From Bacteroidia bacterium (GTDB lineage Bacteria; Bacteroidota; Bacteroidia; J057), in NCBI GenBank assembly GCA_022760475.1, contig JALEFZ010000011.1, forward strand, positions 1 to 41,626: a stretch of 41,626 nt of DNA, written 5' to 3'. The first letter of the stretch is position 1. Every line of letters begins with the position of its first letter. Positions 1 to 9,364 of the stretch are shown here, one piece after another. A program made the translations under genes and the position numbers. A model generated the notes under the pieces. It made no database searches. It was given only the letters and a program-made list of their open reading frames with translations, and was not told the origin of the DNA.

Positions 1-1426
1 GAAGAATAATGGCAAATCTGTCTTGGGTAGGGTTGGGAAATAGGAAAAGTTGATTTTCCTCTCCAATGCTTGATTGAAGGATATTCATAGCCAAACTGGC
101 ATTTGGAATCCCATAGCCTAGAAACTCATCGGGATTGTCGTATTGAGAGGCAGATTGTTTTAGCGCATCATAAATTTGGGTATTGGTGGCATTGGGGAAG
201 GCTTGAATCAAGCAAGCTGCTAACCCAGAAGCGATAGGACAAGAGAATGAAGTACCACTTCCTCTTCTAAGCTCTCCATCAGGGAAAATCAAAAAATTCC
301 CCTGTCCCAGAGCTGAGATATCTGGCTTGACACGGCCATCAGCAGAGGGACCTTGGGAGGAAAATGTCGCGTACTCAGCACATGGATTTACTGCACCGAT
401 GGCCAATACCGAATCACCATCAGCAGGCATCACGAGTCCTCCAGCACCACTGTTCCCTGCACTGTTCACTACCACAATTCCTCTGGAAGCTGCAAGGTCT
501 GCTGCTCTGGTAATGATGGAGGTATTTCCATCTCTGTCATTGGGTCCATAGTTTCCTATGCCACCATCGAAGGTGAAATACCCCAAAGAGGTAGTAAATA
601 CCTGTGCGCCCATGCTATCTGCGAATTCTGCCGCTGCTACCCAATTGTCTTCTTCCTGGGTAGTTTCAGAAGCGTCATTTTCGGTTCGGAGAAGGATGAA
701 ATCGGCATCAGGAGCTGAACCTATGAGTCCGAGCGCAGTATCTCTAGCAGCCAAAATGGAGAAGACATAGGTTCCATGTCTACAATGTTCACAGGAGTGG
801 TAAAGACTTTCATCTCCATCTACATAATCTCTGGTAGCAACAATTCTATCATTGTCTCTCAAATGCTTGAATCCGTCCAATTCGTTTACATTGAGGTAGC
901 CATTGTCAAAGACTGCTACCAAAACATCATTGCCGGAGTAACCCATTTCATGTAATCGATCGAGTCCAACCATGCTTAATTGCCTGCTAGGTAATTCTGC
1001 ATCTTCAATTTCTGGACAGCTCATAATAGCTCCCAAAGCAGAAGGTTCATCCAGGATTAGCTCATAACTGGCGATTTTTTCGACCGATTTTACAAAGGAC
1101 AGGGTCCTGACCCATGCTGCATCATGGGGTGTCAAAAAAGCTGAAGCCGCATTGAGCCATCTGGATTTTAGTCTGGTGGTGATGCCAGCATTTTCCAAGA
1201 TTCCTATATAGGACTGGTTCACAGGGAAGTCATAAAAATCCAGACTCAGCCCTTGGTTAGCCCTTCTCTCAATTGCCCTGGGAGATAGAACATCCTCTGG
1301 CTTTATGTCTCCTGTCTCTCCTTTATCTGTAAAGAATATCCAGTACTTTGACTCCTGTGCATTTGATACATTTAGCAGGAAAAGGAATGAAAGTAGTGGG
1401 TACAGACATTTTTTTAGTTCATGCAT
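1..1426 (-). CDS. Secreted subtilisin-family (S8) serine protease with T9SS C-terminal sorting domain, 3' end cut by window edge
   Basis: This is an exported serine endopeptidase; 475 residues are visible and the frame is still open at base 1. A signal peptide covers residues 1-23 (a Lys pair, a hydrophobic core, then NVSNA-Q). The S8 triad is complete: Asp174 in VAVFDNG, His217 in CRHGTYVF and Ser393 in GTSFSCP. The oxyanion Asn lies in NSAGNSG. The last visible residues (LFPNPTQDRFAI) match the start of a type A T9SS sorting domain, so the protein is probably taken across the outer membrane by T9SS and released or anchored. Residues 24-165 look like an N-terminal prodomain. It starts 25 bases after a lipoprotein gene on the same strand and is probably co-transcribed with it. 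The substrate is unknown. The family call is secure; only the extreme C-terminus is missing. Confidence 0.93.
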   Translation of the reverse strand, partial: MHELKKCLYPLLSFLFLLNVSNAQESKYWIFFTDKGETGDIKPEDVLSPRAIERRANQGLSLDFYDFPVNQSYIGILENAGITTRLKSRWLNAASAFLTPHDAAWVRTLSFVKSVEKIASYELILDEPSALGAIMSCPEIEDAELPSRQLSMVGLDRLHEMGYSGNDVLVAVFDNGYLNVNELDGFKHLRDNDRIVATRDYVDGDESLYHSCEHCRHGTYVFSILAARDTALGLIGSAPDADFILLRTENDASETTQEEDNWVAAAEFADSMGAQVFTTSLGYFTFDGGIGNYGPNDRDGNTSIITRAADLAASRGIVVVNSAGNSGAGGLVMPADGDSVLAIGAVNPCAEYATFSSQGPSADGRVKPDISALGQGNFLIFPDGELRRGSGTSFSCPIASGLAACLIQAFPNATNTQIYDALKQSASQYDNPDEFLGYGIPNASLAMNILQSSIGEENQLFLFPNPTQDRFAIIL

Positions 1427-1451
1427 TTGTCGTAAAGATTTAGTTTTCAAA

Positions 1452-2063
1452 TCACATCACTACAATGTATTTGATCGTGTTTGCTGGAGGTATAACTGAT
1501 ATCGGATTAGCTTGTTCTAATATGATTGAAAAGACTGTCATATCTGCCTCAACCAAATAATGAATATGTCCATTTGGGTCCTCCAAATCGACCAAGCCTT
1601 CCCTTGGCAAGGGAGTAACAAAAAATTCTCTTCCTTCATTCGCTGCTTGTAAATCGGCCAATGTCATGCCTACAGATATTTTTTCAGCTGTATGGAAGGC
1701 GGGACTTGCTATCCTGATCCTGTTTAGACGGCTATTATTCAGTTTTTCATCAGTGAACTGTCTATCGTCAATAAAATCCCCTTCAAATACAAGCTTGCCT
1801 TCAGCCAGATCAACCGTTCGCGACAACCAAATATATCCTCCTCCTTCTTCAACTGAATCTCCCACGGAGACAAATCCCAACTTTTTCAGGTCAAGATTTA
1901 CCAAATCATCTCCTATTCTTACAAAGTCAAGCCCATCTCGGTAAATTTGGGTTCCTACAATAAGTTTTGAAGATTGTTCGGGCTCCTCTTTTTCACCCTC
2001 TTCTTGCTGGCATGAAAAGAGTATACAGGCCAGGAAAATGCTCAACAATATCCTTATTTTCAT
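1452..2063 (-). CDS. Small lipoprotein of unknown function
   Basis: This 203-residue protein is not assigned to a family. The ATG at 2063 is chosen because it gives a clean lipoprotein signal (MKIRILLSIFLACILFSC, lipobox FSC, Cys18) followed by an acidic Glu-rich linker. The frame can be extended upstream to a TTG at 2114, but that codon lies inside the terminator hairpin of metK. After the linker the protein looks like a beta-rich globular domain. It includes a VGMTLADL stretch near residue 130, of a type seen in small periplasmic domains, but this is not diagnostic. It probably sits on the inner leaflet of the outer membrane or is surface exposed. The gene is 25 bases upstream of the subtilase on the same strand, so a role linked to that protease is possible (inference). 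Confidence 0.8.
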   Translation of the reverse strand: MKIRILLSIFLACILFSCQQEEGEKEEPEQSSKLIVGTQIYRDGLDFVRIGDDLVNLDLKKLGFVSVGDSVEEGGGYIWLSRTVDLAEGKLVFEGDFIDDRQFTDEKLNNSRLNRIRIASPAFHTAEKISVGMTLADLQAANEGREFFVTPLPREGLVDLEDPNGHIHYLVEADMTVFSIILEQANPISVIPPANTIKYIVVM

Positions 2064-2087
2064 ATATGAAAAATTTAGTTTAAATAT

Positions 2088-2119
2088 AAAAAAACTGTTG
2101 AGATAAACTCCCAACAGTT
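2088..2119 (-). terminator. Rho-independent terminator of metK
   Basis: Read on the minus strand, AACTGTTG and its partner CAACAGTT form a stem with an inner GAG/CTC pairing, and the stem runs directly into seven T residues. It lies 35 bases past the metK stop and before the lipoprotein ATG at 2063, so it separates the two genes. Confidence 0.8.
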
Positions 2120-2153
2120 CTTTATTTCATAATGTAGCTTAAATCAGAAGCTA

Positions 2154-3461
2154 CTAACTCAATCCGAATATATTTTTGAATTTATCAACCAAATCAAGCC
2201 TTTCCCAAGTAAAAAAGTTGACCTTGGTGAGCTTTTTGGTTCTGACCTGGGACTCTACTCCATCATGGTTCTCAATTCTAACATAATTGAGTTCAATTTC
2301 AGATTCATAAGGCTTCCTTCCCATATGGCCATAAGCTGCTGTTGGCCTAAAAATTGGGTTTCTCAATTCCAACCTTTCCTCAATAGCCTTTGGAGTACAA
2401 GAGATGTTTTTCATGATTTGCTCAGCGATTTCGCTGTCGCTAAGGCTGAGTTTGGAAGTACCGTAAGTGTTGACATTGATTGAAACAGGCTCAGCCACTC
2501 CGATTGCATACGCCAATTGCACCAAAACCTCATCTGCAACTCCAGCAGCCACCAGGTTTTTTGCAATGTGCCTGGAAGCATAGGCTGCCGAACGGTCTAC
2601 TTTCGAAGGGTCTTTTCCTGAAAATGCACCCCCACCATGCGCTCCTTTACCACCATAGGTATCTACAATGATTTTTCTTCCGGTAAGTCCTGCATCTCCA
2701 TGAGGACCGCCAATGACAAACTTTCCTGTCGGATTTACGTGGTAAATGGTATCCTTGAGTAACTTGGCTGGGATTACCCTGGGTACAAGAATATTGATGA
2801 TATCTTCTTTAATTTTTGCCAGCATAGCATTGTCAGCAGCAGCCCTGGCTTCCGCCGTGTTGTTTTCCGCCTCAATAAATTCATCATGCTGGGTCGAAAG
2901 GACTACCGTATGAACGCGAATAGGTTGGTTATTGTCATCATATTCAATCGTTACCTGTGATTTGGAATCAGGACGAAGGTATGGCATCAACTCAGGCTCA
3001 TTTTTTCTGATATTTGCAAGTTCCTCTACCAATCTGTGAGAAAATGCCAAGGCCATTGGCATATATTCCTCCGTTTCATTGGTTGCATAACCAAACATCA
3101 TCCCTTGGTCTCCGGCACCTTGTTCTTTTTCTTCCCCTTCATCTACACCTCTTGCGATGTCTGGAGATTGCTCATGTAGTGCAGAAAGGATGGCACATGA
3201 ACTGGCACTAAACTGATATTGGTCAGAGGTATATCCTATTTCATTTATGGTTTGCCTTACTACTTTTTGGAGGTCAACATAAGCCTGAGTCGTAACTTCT
3301 CCTGCCAGAACTACCTGTCCTGTCGTAACCAACGTTTCACATGCTACCCGTGAGGAAGGGTCTTGACGAAGCATTGCGTCTAGTACTGCATCTGAAATCT
3401 GATCTGCAATTTTATCCGGGTGGCCTTCTGATACTGACTCAGAAGTAAAAAGGTAAGCCAT
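2154..3461 (-). CDS. metK: S-adenosylmethionine synthetase
   Basis: MetK makes S-adenosylmethionine from ATP and methionine in the cytosol. It is usually a tetramer with Mg2+ and K+ at the active site. The 435-residue sequence opens with the typical [20 protein letters not shown]. It has the ATP-binding [12 protein letters not shown] motif around residue 115 and the phosphate-binding P-loop [19 protein letters not shown] around residue 277. It carries the longer central segment common in Bacteroidota, so it is somewhat longer than E. coli MetK. The ATG at 3461 is directly followed by the conserved N-terminus. It is divergent from trmB, which uses SAM, and ends in a strong hairpin terminator. 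I see no SAM riboswitch in the roughly 190 bases upstream. Confidence 0.98.
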   Translation of the reverse strand: MAYLFTSESVSEGHPDKIADQISDAVLDAMLRQDPSSRVACETLVTTGQVVLAGEVTTQAYVDLQKVVRQTINEIGYTSDQYQFSASSCAILSALHEQSPDIARGVDEGEEKEQGAGDQGMMFGYATNETEEYMPMALAFSHRLVEELANIRKNEPELMPYLRPDSKSQVTIEYDDNNQPIRVHTVVLSTQHDEFIEAENNTAEARAAADNAMLAKIKEDIINILVPRVIPAKLLKDTIYHVNPTGKFVIGGPHGDAGLTGRKIIVDTYGGKGAHGGGAFSGKDPSKVDRSAAYASRHIAKNLVAAGVADEVLVQLAYAIGVAEPVSINVNTYGTSKLSLSDSEIAEQIMKNISCTPKAIEERLELRNPIFRPTAAYGHMGRKPYESEIELNYVRIENHDGVESQVRTKKLTKVNFFTWERLDLVDKFKNIFGLS

Positions 3462-3493
3462 ATATTTAGTATTTATGAGTAGAATTCAATGCG

Positions 3494-3503
3494 GCAAATT
3501 TGC
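3494..3503. repeat. 10-bp perfect palindrome upstream of metK
   Basis: GCAAATTTGC is self-complementary and begins 33 bases upstream of the metK start. It could be an operator in the metK-trmB divergent region. No known regulator motif is recognised, and a 10-bp AT-centred palindrome can occur by chance. Confidence 0.3.
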
Positions 3504-3569
3504 AGGAACATCTGACAAAATACAAACCTTCTGCGGGGATACACGCTTTTTAGTTCAAGGTACAAGTAA

Positions 3570-3590
3570 TGACTTCCCAGTTTTAAGTCA
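3570..3590. repeat. Inverted repeat TGACTT-N9-AAGTCA in the metK-trmB divergent region
   Basis: Two perfect 6-bp arms (3570-3575 and 3585-3590) flank a 9-base spacer. The repeat lies 60 bases upstream of the trmB ATG. It could be an operator or a small hairpin in the 5' leader of trmB. No T-tract follows it on the plus strand. Confidence 0.3.
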
Positions 3591-3650
3591 AAAAATGAAA
3601 AAATAGCTAATTTACGCTCCCGATAATTTTTGAGGACAATAGTAGATAGA

Positions 3651-4301
3651 ATGGCCAGGAAAAAAGAAAAGAGAAAAGCCGGGTTTCACGAGCTCCCAAA
3701 TTGTTTTGATCGCAATACCAAAAATAAAGGACGATGGGGTGAATATTTTGGAAATGATTTGCCTATCATTCTGGAATTAGGCTGTGGAAAGGCTGAATTC
3801 AGTTTAGCTTTAGCGAAGAAATATCCTGAACGAAATTATGTTGGGATTGACTTAAAAACTGACAGGATGTGGTATCCTGCTAGCATTGCTGTGGATGAGG
3901 GTCTTTCCAACCTGGCCTTTTTGTGGATTCATTTGCTTGAAATAGATGAACACTTTGGAGAAAAGGAAATAGATGAAATTTGGATTACCTTTCCAGATCC
4001 ATTTCCCAAAGCCCGGCAAGCTAAGCACAGGATGATCAACCCTCCATTTTTGGAGAAGTATAAATCAATACTTAAACCAGATGGAAAGGTGAAATTTAAA
4101 ACCGATAATCGGGAATTATTCCTGTACAGCCTTGAAGTATTTGTCAAAAAAGAAGGGGTCAAATTGGATGAACTGAGCTTTGACCTTCATGCTGCGGAAG
4201 AGATGCCGGAAGACTATAAATTCAAAACTACCTATGAGAAGGAATTTTTGGCCATGGGCCTTCCGATAAATTATGTCGGCTTTTCCTTTGTGGATAAATA
4301 A
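3651..4301 (+). CDS. trmB: tRNA (guanine-N7-)-methyltransferase
   Basis: TrmB methylates G46 in the variable loop of tRNA to m7G, using SAM. The ATG at 3651 gives 216 residues beginning MARKKEKRK, the usual basic start of Bacteroidota TrmB. A TTG seven codons upstream (3630) is in frame but unlikely. The SAM-binding motif LELGCGKAEF is near residue 47, an acidic end of strand 2 follows in VGIDLKTDRMW, and the family signature ITFPDPFPKARQAKHR is near residue 115. Length and domain are complete. It is divergent from metK and its stop is only 4 bases from the stop of the convergent unknown gene. Confidence 0.95.
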   Translation: MARKKEKRKAGFHELPNCFDRNTKNKGRWGEYFGNDLPIILELGCGKAEFSLALAKKYPERNYVGIDLKTDRMWYPASIAVDEGLSNLAFLWIHLLEIDEHFGEKEIDEIWITFPDPFPKARQAKHRMINPPFLEKYKSILKPDGKVKFKTDNRELFLYSLEVFVKKEGVKLDELSFDLHAAEEMPEDYKFKTTYEKEFLAMGLPINYVGFSFVDK

Positions 4302-4305
4302 GATC

Positions 4306-4734
4306 CTAGGCCCTTGCAGAGGGACGAACCTCATAGATTTCACTCTCTGAGATCTCAAGAAGGATCATGTCGCAATGAACTTGAGACTTTTTGACTATTT
4401 CCGAATAATTCTCCAAATCCAGTTGATCTGCAACTTTGACGATCCACTCAATGATGAGCTCTGGTTTTTCTGTGTAGAGAAAATGAAACTGAACTTTCTC
4501 TCTACTTAGAATATCGATCAGGCTGAGGCTAATCATGTTTACAGGTGCATGAAACCTTGCCAGCAGGGTCAAGCAGCTGTTTTTGGTTGATCTGTATCCT
4601 TCGGGTTTTACGTTTTCTCCTTGATCAAGCCTCGATTCTGTATTGCTAGGGTCATCCCAACCGTGATGCTCTAGAATCAAATTAAATATGTTTAGATCTC
4701 GGAGCTGGGATTTAGTCAATTCTGTTTTTCGCAT
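4306..4734 (-). CDS. Hypothetical protein, 142 residues
   Basis: I do not recognise this protein. It has no signal peptide or membrane segment, so it is probably cytosolic. The first 30 residues (MRKTELTKSQLRDLNIFNLI) look helical and charged. The middle (FHAPVNMISLSLIDILSREK) and the end (DMILLEISESEIYEV) have alternating hydrophobic patterns of an alpha/beta fold. The ATG at 4734 is the only good start. The gene is convergent with trmB with 4 bases between stops. Upstream lies the long non-coding stretch before gyrA, so it is probably monocistronic. Its coding status rests on an uninterrupted frame of ordinary composition, with no strong family evidence. Confidence 0.65.
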   Translation of the reverse strand: MRKTELTKSQLRDLNIFNLILEHHGWDDPSNTESRLDQGENVKPEGYRSTKNSCLTLLARFHAPVNMISLSLIDILSREKVQFHFLYTEKPELIIEWIVKVADQLDLENYSEIVKKSQVHCDMILLEISESEIYEVRPSARA

Positions 4735-5318
4735 AATGATGCTTCATTCTAGCACTGTAAATGTAGAGTCAGCCACCAATCTATGAAAGATTAAAAGAAT
4801 CAGAATCAAACATTCCCTTTTCGGTTCAAATCGTCTCCCCAATGGTTTTTATTACGTTGAAAATGAGTGGATTTGCCAAAATTTCGAACCTTTTAGTAAG
4901 GTAATATTTTGATTTGAAAACTAAATCTAAATGAAGAGGAATTTAGAAAGAAATTGTGTATAAAGTGGAGACATTAAAATATTCCTGACTTCGAATTTCG
5001 TGGATCAATGGGATTGGTTTGATAAAATATAAGAAAAACTAAATATTCTTAGAATGTGTCAATTTGTAAAGGGCTGATCTCCAGTAGATTGCTTGGAAAT
5101 CAATATTTTTTACCCAATAATGGTCAAAAGTCCATTTTTAAGGTTAATTCTATTTAGAATTTTTGGATTTTGGACAATCATAAGCCAGTGAAAGTCAATT
5201 ATTAAAATCCACATTAATGTGTGTAAAAGCCACTTTCAAGCTAGCTTAATATTCCTTATTTTAGCCTTATTATTTTTGTGAGAAAAAATCTCAATTTTAT
5301 TGAAAAGCACATTTTAGA
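4735..5318. other. 584-base AT-rich gap upstream of gyrA
   Basis: No credible gene, tRNA, repeat array or strong hairpin is visible here. The stretch is clearly more AT-rich than its neighbours and has frequent stops in all frames. It contains the leader of gyrA with a candidate -7 element near its right end. Confidence 0.6.
5271..5278 (+). promoter_or_regulatory. Candidate -7 promoter element of gyrA
   Basis: TATTTTTG matches the Bacteroidota housekeeping sigma -7 consensus TAnnTTTG and lies 40 bases before the gyrA ATG. No clear TTG -33 element sits 17-23 bases upstream, so the call is tentative. Confidence 0.4.
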
Positions 5319-7811
5319 ATGGCAGAAGGAGATAGAATTGTTCCCCGAATTATAGAAGAGGAAATGAGGACTGCTTACATTGACTATTCAATGTCAGTTA
5401 TCGTTTCCAGGGCGCTTCCGGACGTAAGAGATGGTTTGAAACCTGTTCATCGGAGGGTTTTGTATGGCATGAGTGAACTGGGATTGGCCAGTAATCGCCC
5501 TTACAAGAAATCAGCACGTATCGTAGGTGAGGTGCTTGGAAAGTTTCACCCTCATGGTGATGGGGCTGTGTATGACACCATGGTGAGGATGGCTCAGGAG
5601 TGGTCTCTTAGGTATCCTCTGGTAGATGGCCAAGGGAACTTTGGTTCCATTGACGGAGACAATCCTGCAGCAATGCGATATACCGAGGCCAGGTTGAGAA
5701 GGATTTCAGAGGAAATGCTCCGTGACATCGACAAAGATACGGTGGATTATCGCTTGAACTTTGATGACTCTCTTTCTGAGCCGACAGTTCTACCCGCCAG
5801 AATACCCAACTTGTTGGTAAATGGTGCAAGTGGCATCGCAGTAGGTATGGCCACCAATATGCCGCCGCATAACCTCTCCGAGGTCGTGGATGCTACCATC
5901 GCCTACATTGACAACAATGACATAGAAGTTGATGAGCTTATTCAGCATATAAAAGGACCCGACTTCCCTACAGCTGGTATTATATATGGGGTAGAAGGGA
6001 TTCACAAAGCCTTTACCACGGGTAGGGGTAGGGTGGTAATCCGCGCAAGGGCTGAGATTGTAGAGACCAAAAATGACCGTGAACAGATCATCGTAACCGA
6101 AATACCCTACCAGGTAAATAAGGCTAACGTAATCCAGAAAATAGATGCCCTCAGCAGCGACAAAAAGCTGGAGGGTATTTCTGCTATCCGAGATGAGTCG
6201 GGAAGGGATGGACTCAGGATTGTAATTGATATAAAAAGAGATGCCAATCCCAATGTCGTCCTGAACCAGATCTATCAGCAAACTGCCTTACAAACTTCTT
6301 TCAGTGTAAACAATGTGGCCTTGGTAAACGGTCGTCCTGAGACCCTGAATCTCAAGGATATGTTGAAGCACTATGTCAACCATCGTCATGAGGTTGTAGT
6401 TCGCCGCACCAAGTACGAACTGGAAGAGGCCAGAAAGCGCGCCCACATTCTTGAAGGCTTATTGATCGCCCTGGATCACTTGGATGAAGTTATTGCATTG
6501 ATCAGGGCTTCTGCGAATGCCGATGAAGCGAGGGAAGGACTTATGAGCCGATTTGGCTTGAGTGAGATCCAGGCCAAGGCAATTCTGGACATGCGCCTCC
6601 AGCGCCTTACTGCACTGGAAAGAGAAAAAATCCAACAGCAGTATAAAGAGCTGATTGAAAAGATTGAATACTTTGAGTCTATTCTGGCAGATGAAGGTCT
6701 AAGGATGCAGATCATCAAGGATGAGCTTCTCGAAGTAAAGGATAAGTTTGGCGATACCCGTAGAACAGAAATTACAGTTGCTGATGGTGAAATCAGCATT
6801 GAGGACATCATCGCCAACGAGGATATGGTCATTACCATAACCAACAAAGGATACATCAAAAGGACCAATGCCAACGAATACCAGGCCCAGGGTCGCGGTG
6901 GAGTGGGAGCAAGGGGAACCGGAAGGAAAGATGCAGACTTTGTTGAGCACTTATTTGTGGCTAGGACACATAATTACATGTTGTTCTTTACCGAAATGGG
7001 TAAATGTTACTGGCTCAAGGTTTATCAAATTCCTTCAGGCGACCGAACTCATAAAGGACGGGCCATTCAGAATCTCATTGCGATTGACCGAGATGATAGT
7101 GTTAAGGCATTTTTGACTGTTGAAAGCCTCGATGATGAAGATTTTGTCAACAATCATTTCATTATCATGGCAACTCGCCTGGGGCAGGTCAAAAAGACTC
7201 GCCTCAAGGATTATAGCCGTCCCCGCACAAATGGTATCATCGCGATAAATATTGCTTTGGGTGATGAATTGCTCGAGGCAAAACTGACAGATGGTAAAAG
7301 TGAAATTGTGATGGCGGTTAAGTCAGGCTACGCCGTTCGATTCGAAGAGGAAAAAGTCCGTGTAATGGGCCGAAATGCCATGGGAGTTCGAGGTATTTCA
7401 CTGCAAGATAAGGATGATGAGGTCATTGGCATGGTGGTCGTACCAGATGAGGAAAAGAAAATTCTGGTTGTATCAGAAAATGGGTATGGTAAAAAGACCG
7501 CCGTTTCTGAGTACAGAAAAACCAACCGTGGAGTTAAAGGAGTAAAAACGATGAACGTTTCCTCTAAGACAGGTGGTGTCATTGCCATCAAGCAAGTAGA
7601 AGGAACAGAAGATGAGGACCTAATGATCATCACTCGCAAGGGGATTACCATAAGAATGAGAGTTGAAGGGATCAGCACACTCAGTAGGAATACTCAGGGT
7701 GTGAGATTGATCTCTCTTAGAGAAGACGATGCCATTGCATCTGTAGCTAAGGTGGTAGAAAGAGAGAGCGAAGAGGAAGAAGGCGCCGAAGATCAGGCCG
7801 AAACAGAATAA
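5319..7811 (+). CDS. gyrA: DNA gyrase subunit A
   Basis: GyrA is the breakage-reunion subunit of DNA gyrase, which introduces negative supercoils with GyrB using ATP. The 830-residue protein starts [17 protein letters not shown]. The catalytic Tyr121 lies in [10 protein letters not shown]. The quinolone region reads [13 protein letters not shown]: the position equal to E. coli Ser83 is Gly82, while the Asp87 equivalent, Asp86, is kept. The C-terminal beta-pinwheel begins near residue 510, and its GyrA box is QGRGGVG (524-530) instead of the canonical QRRGGKG. The tail is very acidic ([15 protein letters not shown]). The box is still recognisable, and the adjoining text fits GyrA better than ParC. 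A TPR gene follows after 215 bases. Confidence 0.97.
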   Translation: MAEGDRIVPRIIEEEMRTAYIDYSMSVIVSRALPDVRDGLKPVHRRVLYGMSELGLASNRPYKKSARIVGEVLGKFHPHGDGAVYDTMVRMAQEWSLRYPLVDGQGNFGSIDGDNPAAMRYTEARLRRISEEMLRDIDKDTVDYRLNFDDSLSEPTVLPARIPNLLVNGASGIAVGMATNMPPHNLSEVVDATIAYIDNNDIEVDELIQHIKGPDFPTAGIIYGVEGIHKAFTTGRGRVVIRARAEIVETKNDREQIIVTEIPYQVNKANVIQKIDALSSDKKLEGISAIRDESGRDGLRIVIDIKRDANPNVVLNQIYQQTALQTSFSVNNVALVNGRPETLNLKDMLKHYVNHRHEVVVRRTKYELEEARKRAHILEGLLIALDHLDEVIALIRASANADEAREGLMSRFGLSEIQAKAILDMRLQRLTALEREKIQQQYKELIEKIEYFESILADEGLRMQIIKDELLEVKDKFGDTRRTEITVADGEISIEDIIANEDMVITITNKGYIKRTNANEYQAQGRGGVGARGTGRKDADFVEHLFVARTHNYMLFFTEMGKCYWLKVYQIPSGDRTHKGRAIQNLIAIDRDDSVKAFLTVESLDDEDFVNNHFIIMATRLGQVKKTRLKDYSRPRTNGIIAINIALGDELLEAKLTDGKSEIVMAVKSGYAVRFEEEKVRVMGRNAMGVRGISLQDKDDEVIGMVVVPDEEKKILVVSENGYGKKTAVSEYRKTNRGVKGVKTMNVSSKTGGVIAIKQVEGTEDEDLMIITRKGITIRMRVEGISTLSRNTQGVRLISLREDDAIASVAKVVERESEEEEGAEDQAETE

Positions 7812-7850
7812 AGCTACTACAGGCTCGTTGACCTAATGACTAAATATATT

Positions 7851-7905
7851 TACATCCATCTAAATAACGGATTTCATGGAAAAATTCGGGATTGAGATGG
7901 ATGTA
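7851..7905 (+). repeat. Perfect 11-bp inverted repeat after gyrA (possible long-loop terminator)
   Basis: TACATCCATCT (7851-7861) and AGATGGATGTA (7895-7905) are exact reverse complements separated by 33 bases. A T-rich run (TTTTCATTTTC) follows the second arm. It starts 40 bases after the gyrA stop and could end the gyrA transcript or form a structured leader for the next gene. The long loop is unusual for a simple terminator. Confidence 0.5.
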
Positions 7906-8026
7906 TTTTCATTTTCTAATGATCCATATTTGGTGAATTTTCCAAAATTTGGTCTCTTGCATGTTGTGGAATTTTGATTACCATTTCATCGACCTATTAA
8001 ACTAGCAAAAACTAATCATTTCAGTT

Positions 8027-9292
8027 ATGAAACAATTAACAATCATACTTTTCATGTGCTTTAGCATGGGTAGTGTGTTAATGGCCCAGCCCGGTAAAAT
8101 CAATGGCGCAGTAGTTACTTACACCAGCAGTCAGAAACCCGGGGAGGCCGCTGTAAAACTTCAAGCAGCTTTATCAGATACTACCTTATTCTATCCAAAG
8201 AAAGAAAAAGCCCTTTATAAAGGGTATTATTACTACGCAGTTTGTTTGGCGAAAATGGTGAGTTCTGACACGGTTAATGTGAAGAAATTTGACCAGCCAG
8301 CCATAGATGCTCACAAATACTACCAAAAAGTGATGACATCTGAGCAGTATGCCACTAAGTACAAAAGGCTTGCTGAAACTGATCAGGCTGAATATTCCAT
8401 ATGGTCTGCCCTTTACAACCTTGGGTTGAAGTATTTCAATAGTGAGCAGTACGGCAAGTCAGCTGCACACTATAAACTTGCTGCTGTTTACAAGCCAGAT
8501 CATATCCTCACCAACCGTATGTTGGGTGCTTCCAGCATGATGGTAAAGGATACTGCTTCAGCTACTCAAGCCCTTGAAACTGCTCTTAGCTCATACCAAA
8601 AACAGTATGAAGGCCTGACCGAAGCTCAAATTCAAGAGAAAACCAAGTCTATGATTTTGTCTGGAGTTGACTTCCGAGCGCAAAAATCAGTAGATAGTAG
8701 CCAGTTGAGCTACATTGTTCAGCAGCTTGCTGTACTTTATGATGTTAAGGGAGAACCTAAAAAAGCCCTGAACACGCTTTCAGATGGTCTTAAACTGTCT
8801 CCCGGAGATGAAGACATGAAGAGACAAGAGTTGAACATCTACAACCGCAACCCTGAATTGTTTGAAGAATCAAAAGCTAAATTCGAAGCTGCCATTGAAA
8901 AAAATCCTGAAGACCTCCCAATCAAGCTTGCTTATGCTGCTATGCTTGAGAGAAATGGTGAACTTGATAGAGCTTTTGAATTATTCGAAGATGCTTATAA
9001 AAGAAATCCTGAGGACCTTCAGGCAAACTATCGTCTTGCTGCCTATTATGTAAACAAGGCTGCAGACCTGAGCGCCAAAAAGTCTGATTATACTAAAATG
9101 GAAGACATTGATAAAGCTGATGCTGAAATCAAAGGTTATGCAGGAAAGGCCTACCCATTCCTGGTATGGCTTCACAACAAACAGCCCAATGAAGCTGAAT
9201 GGCTAAAGCGTCTTGTTGAAATTTCCGGGATCATCGGAAAAGACGATGAAATGCTTGAATATGGAAAGAAATTGGGTGAGTTGAAAAATTAA
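8027..9292 (+). CDS. Secreted TPR-repeat protein
   Basis: This 421-residue protein has a clear signal peptide (MKQLTIILFMCFSMGSVLMA-Q, cleavage after Ala20) and is then almost wholly helical with TPR-like repeats. Recognisable units include YNLGLKYFNSEQYGKSAAHY near residue 130, an ALNTLSDGLKLSPGDED unit near 245, and two consecutive units around residues 280-345 with the pattern ...A.E.NPEDL. It is probably periplasmic or on the outer membrane and acts as a protein-binding scaffold. TPR genes behind gyrA are common in Bacteroidota, but I know of no assigned function. It is monocistronic or weakly linked to gyrA (215-base gap with an inverted repeat) and ends at a strong terminator. Confidence 0.88.
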   Translation: MKQLTIILFMCFSMGSVLMAQPGKINGAVVTYTSSQKPGEAAVKLQAALSDTTLFYPKKEKALYKGYYYYAVCLAKMVSSDTVNVKKFDQPAIDAHKYYQKVMTSEQYATKYKRLAETDQAEYSIWSALYNLGLKYFNSEQYGKSAAHYKLAAVYKPDHILTNRMLGASSMMVKDTASATQALETALSSYQKQYEGLTEAQIQEKTKSMILSGVDFRAQKSVDSSQLSYIVQQLAVLYDVKGEPKKALNTLSDGLKLSPGDEDMKRQELNIYNRNPELFEESKAKFEAAIEKNPEDLPIKLAYAAMLERNGELDRAFELFEDAYKRNPEDLQANYRLAAYYVNKAADLSAKKSDYTKMEDIDKADAEIKGYAGKAYPFLVWLHNKQPNEAEWLKRLVEISGIIGKDDEMLEYGKKLGELKN

Positions 9293-9312
9293 TTCCCTTC
9301 CCCAAAAAATAC

Positions 9313-9342
9313 AAGGCCGATGGATTCCCATCGGCCTTTTTT
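9313..9342 (+). terminator. Rho-independent terminator of the TPR gene
   Basis: GGCCGATGG (9315-9323) pairs perfectly with CCATCGGCC (9328-9336) around a 4-base loop, followed by six T residues. It lies 22 bases past the TPR gene stop. It may also slow transcription of the convergent minus-strand gene that ends at 9365. Confidence 0.9.
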
Positions 9343-9364
9343 ATACATAGTTATTTAGGGCAGT

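Noticed and set aside
353..718. 121-codon plus-strand frame inside the subtilase gene
   Set aside because: It is antisense to the clear S8 protease with its full catalytic triad and has no family features.
3462..3560. Possible SAM riboswitch upstream of metK
   Set aside because: I could not find the conserved helices or junction motifs of known SAM riboswitch classes on the minus strand.
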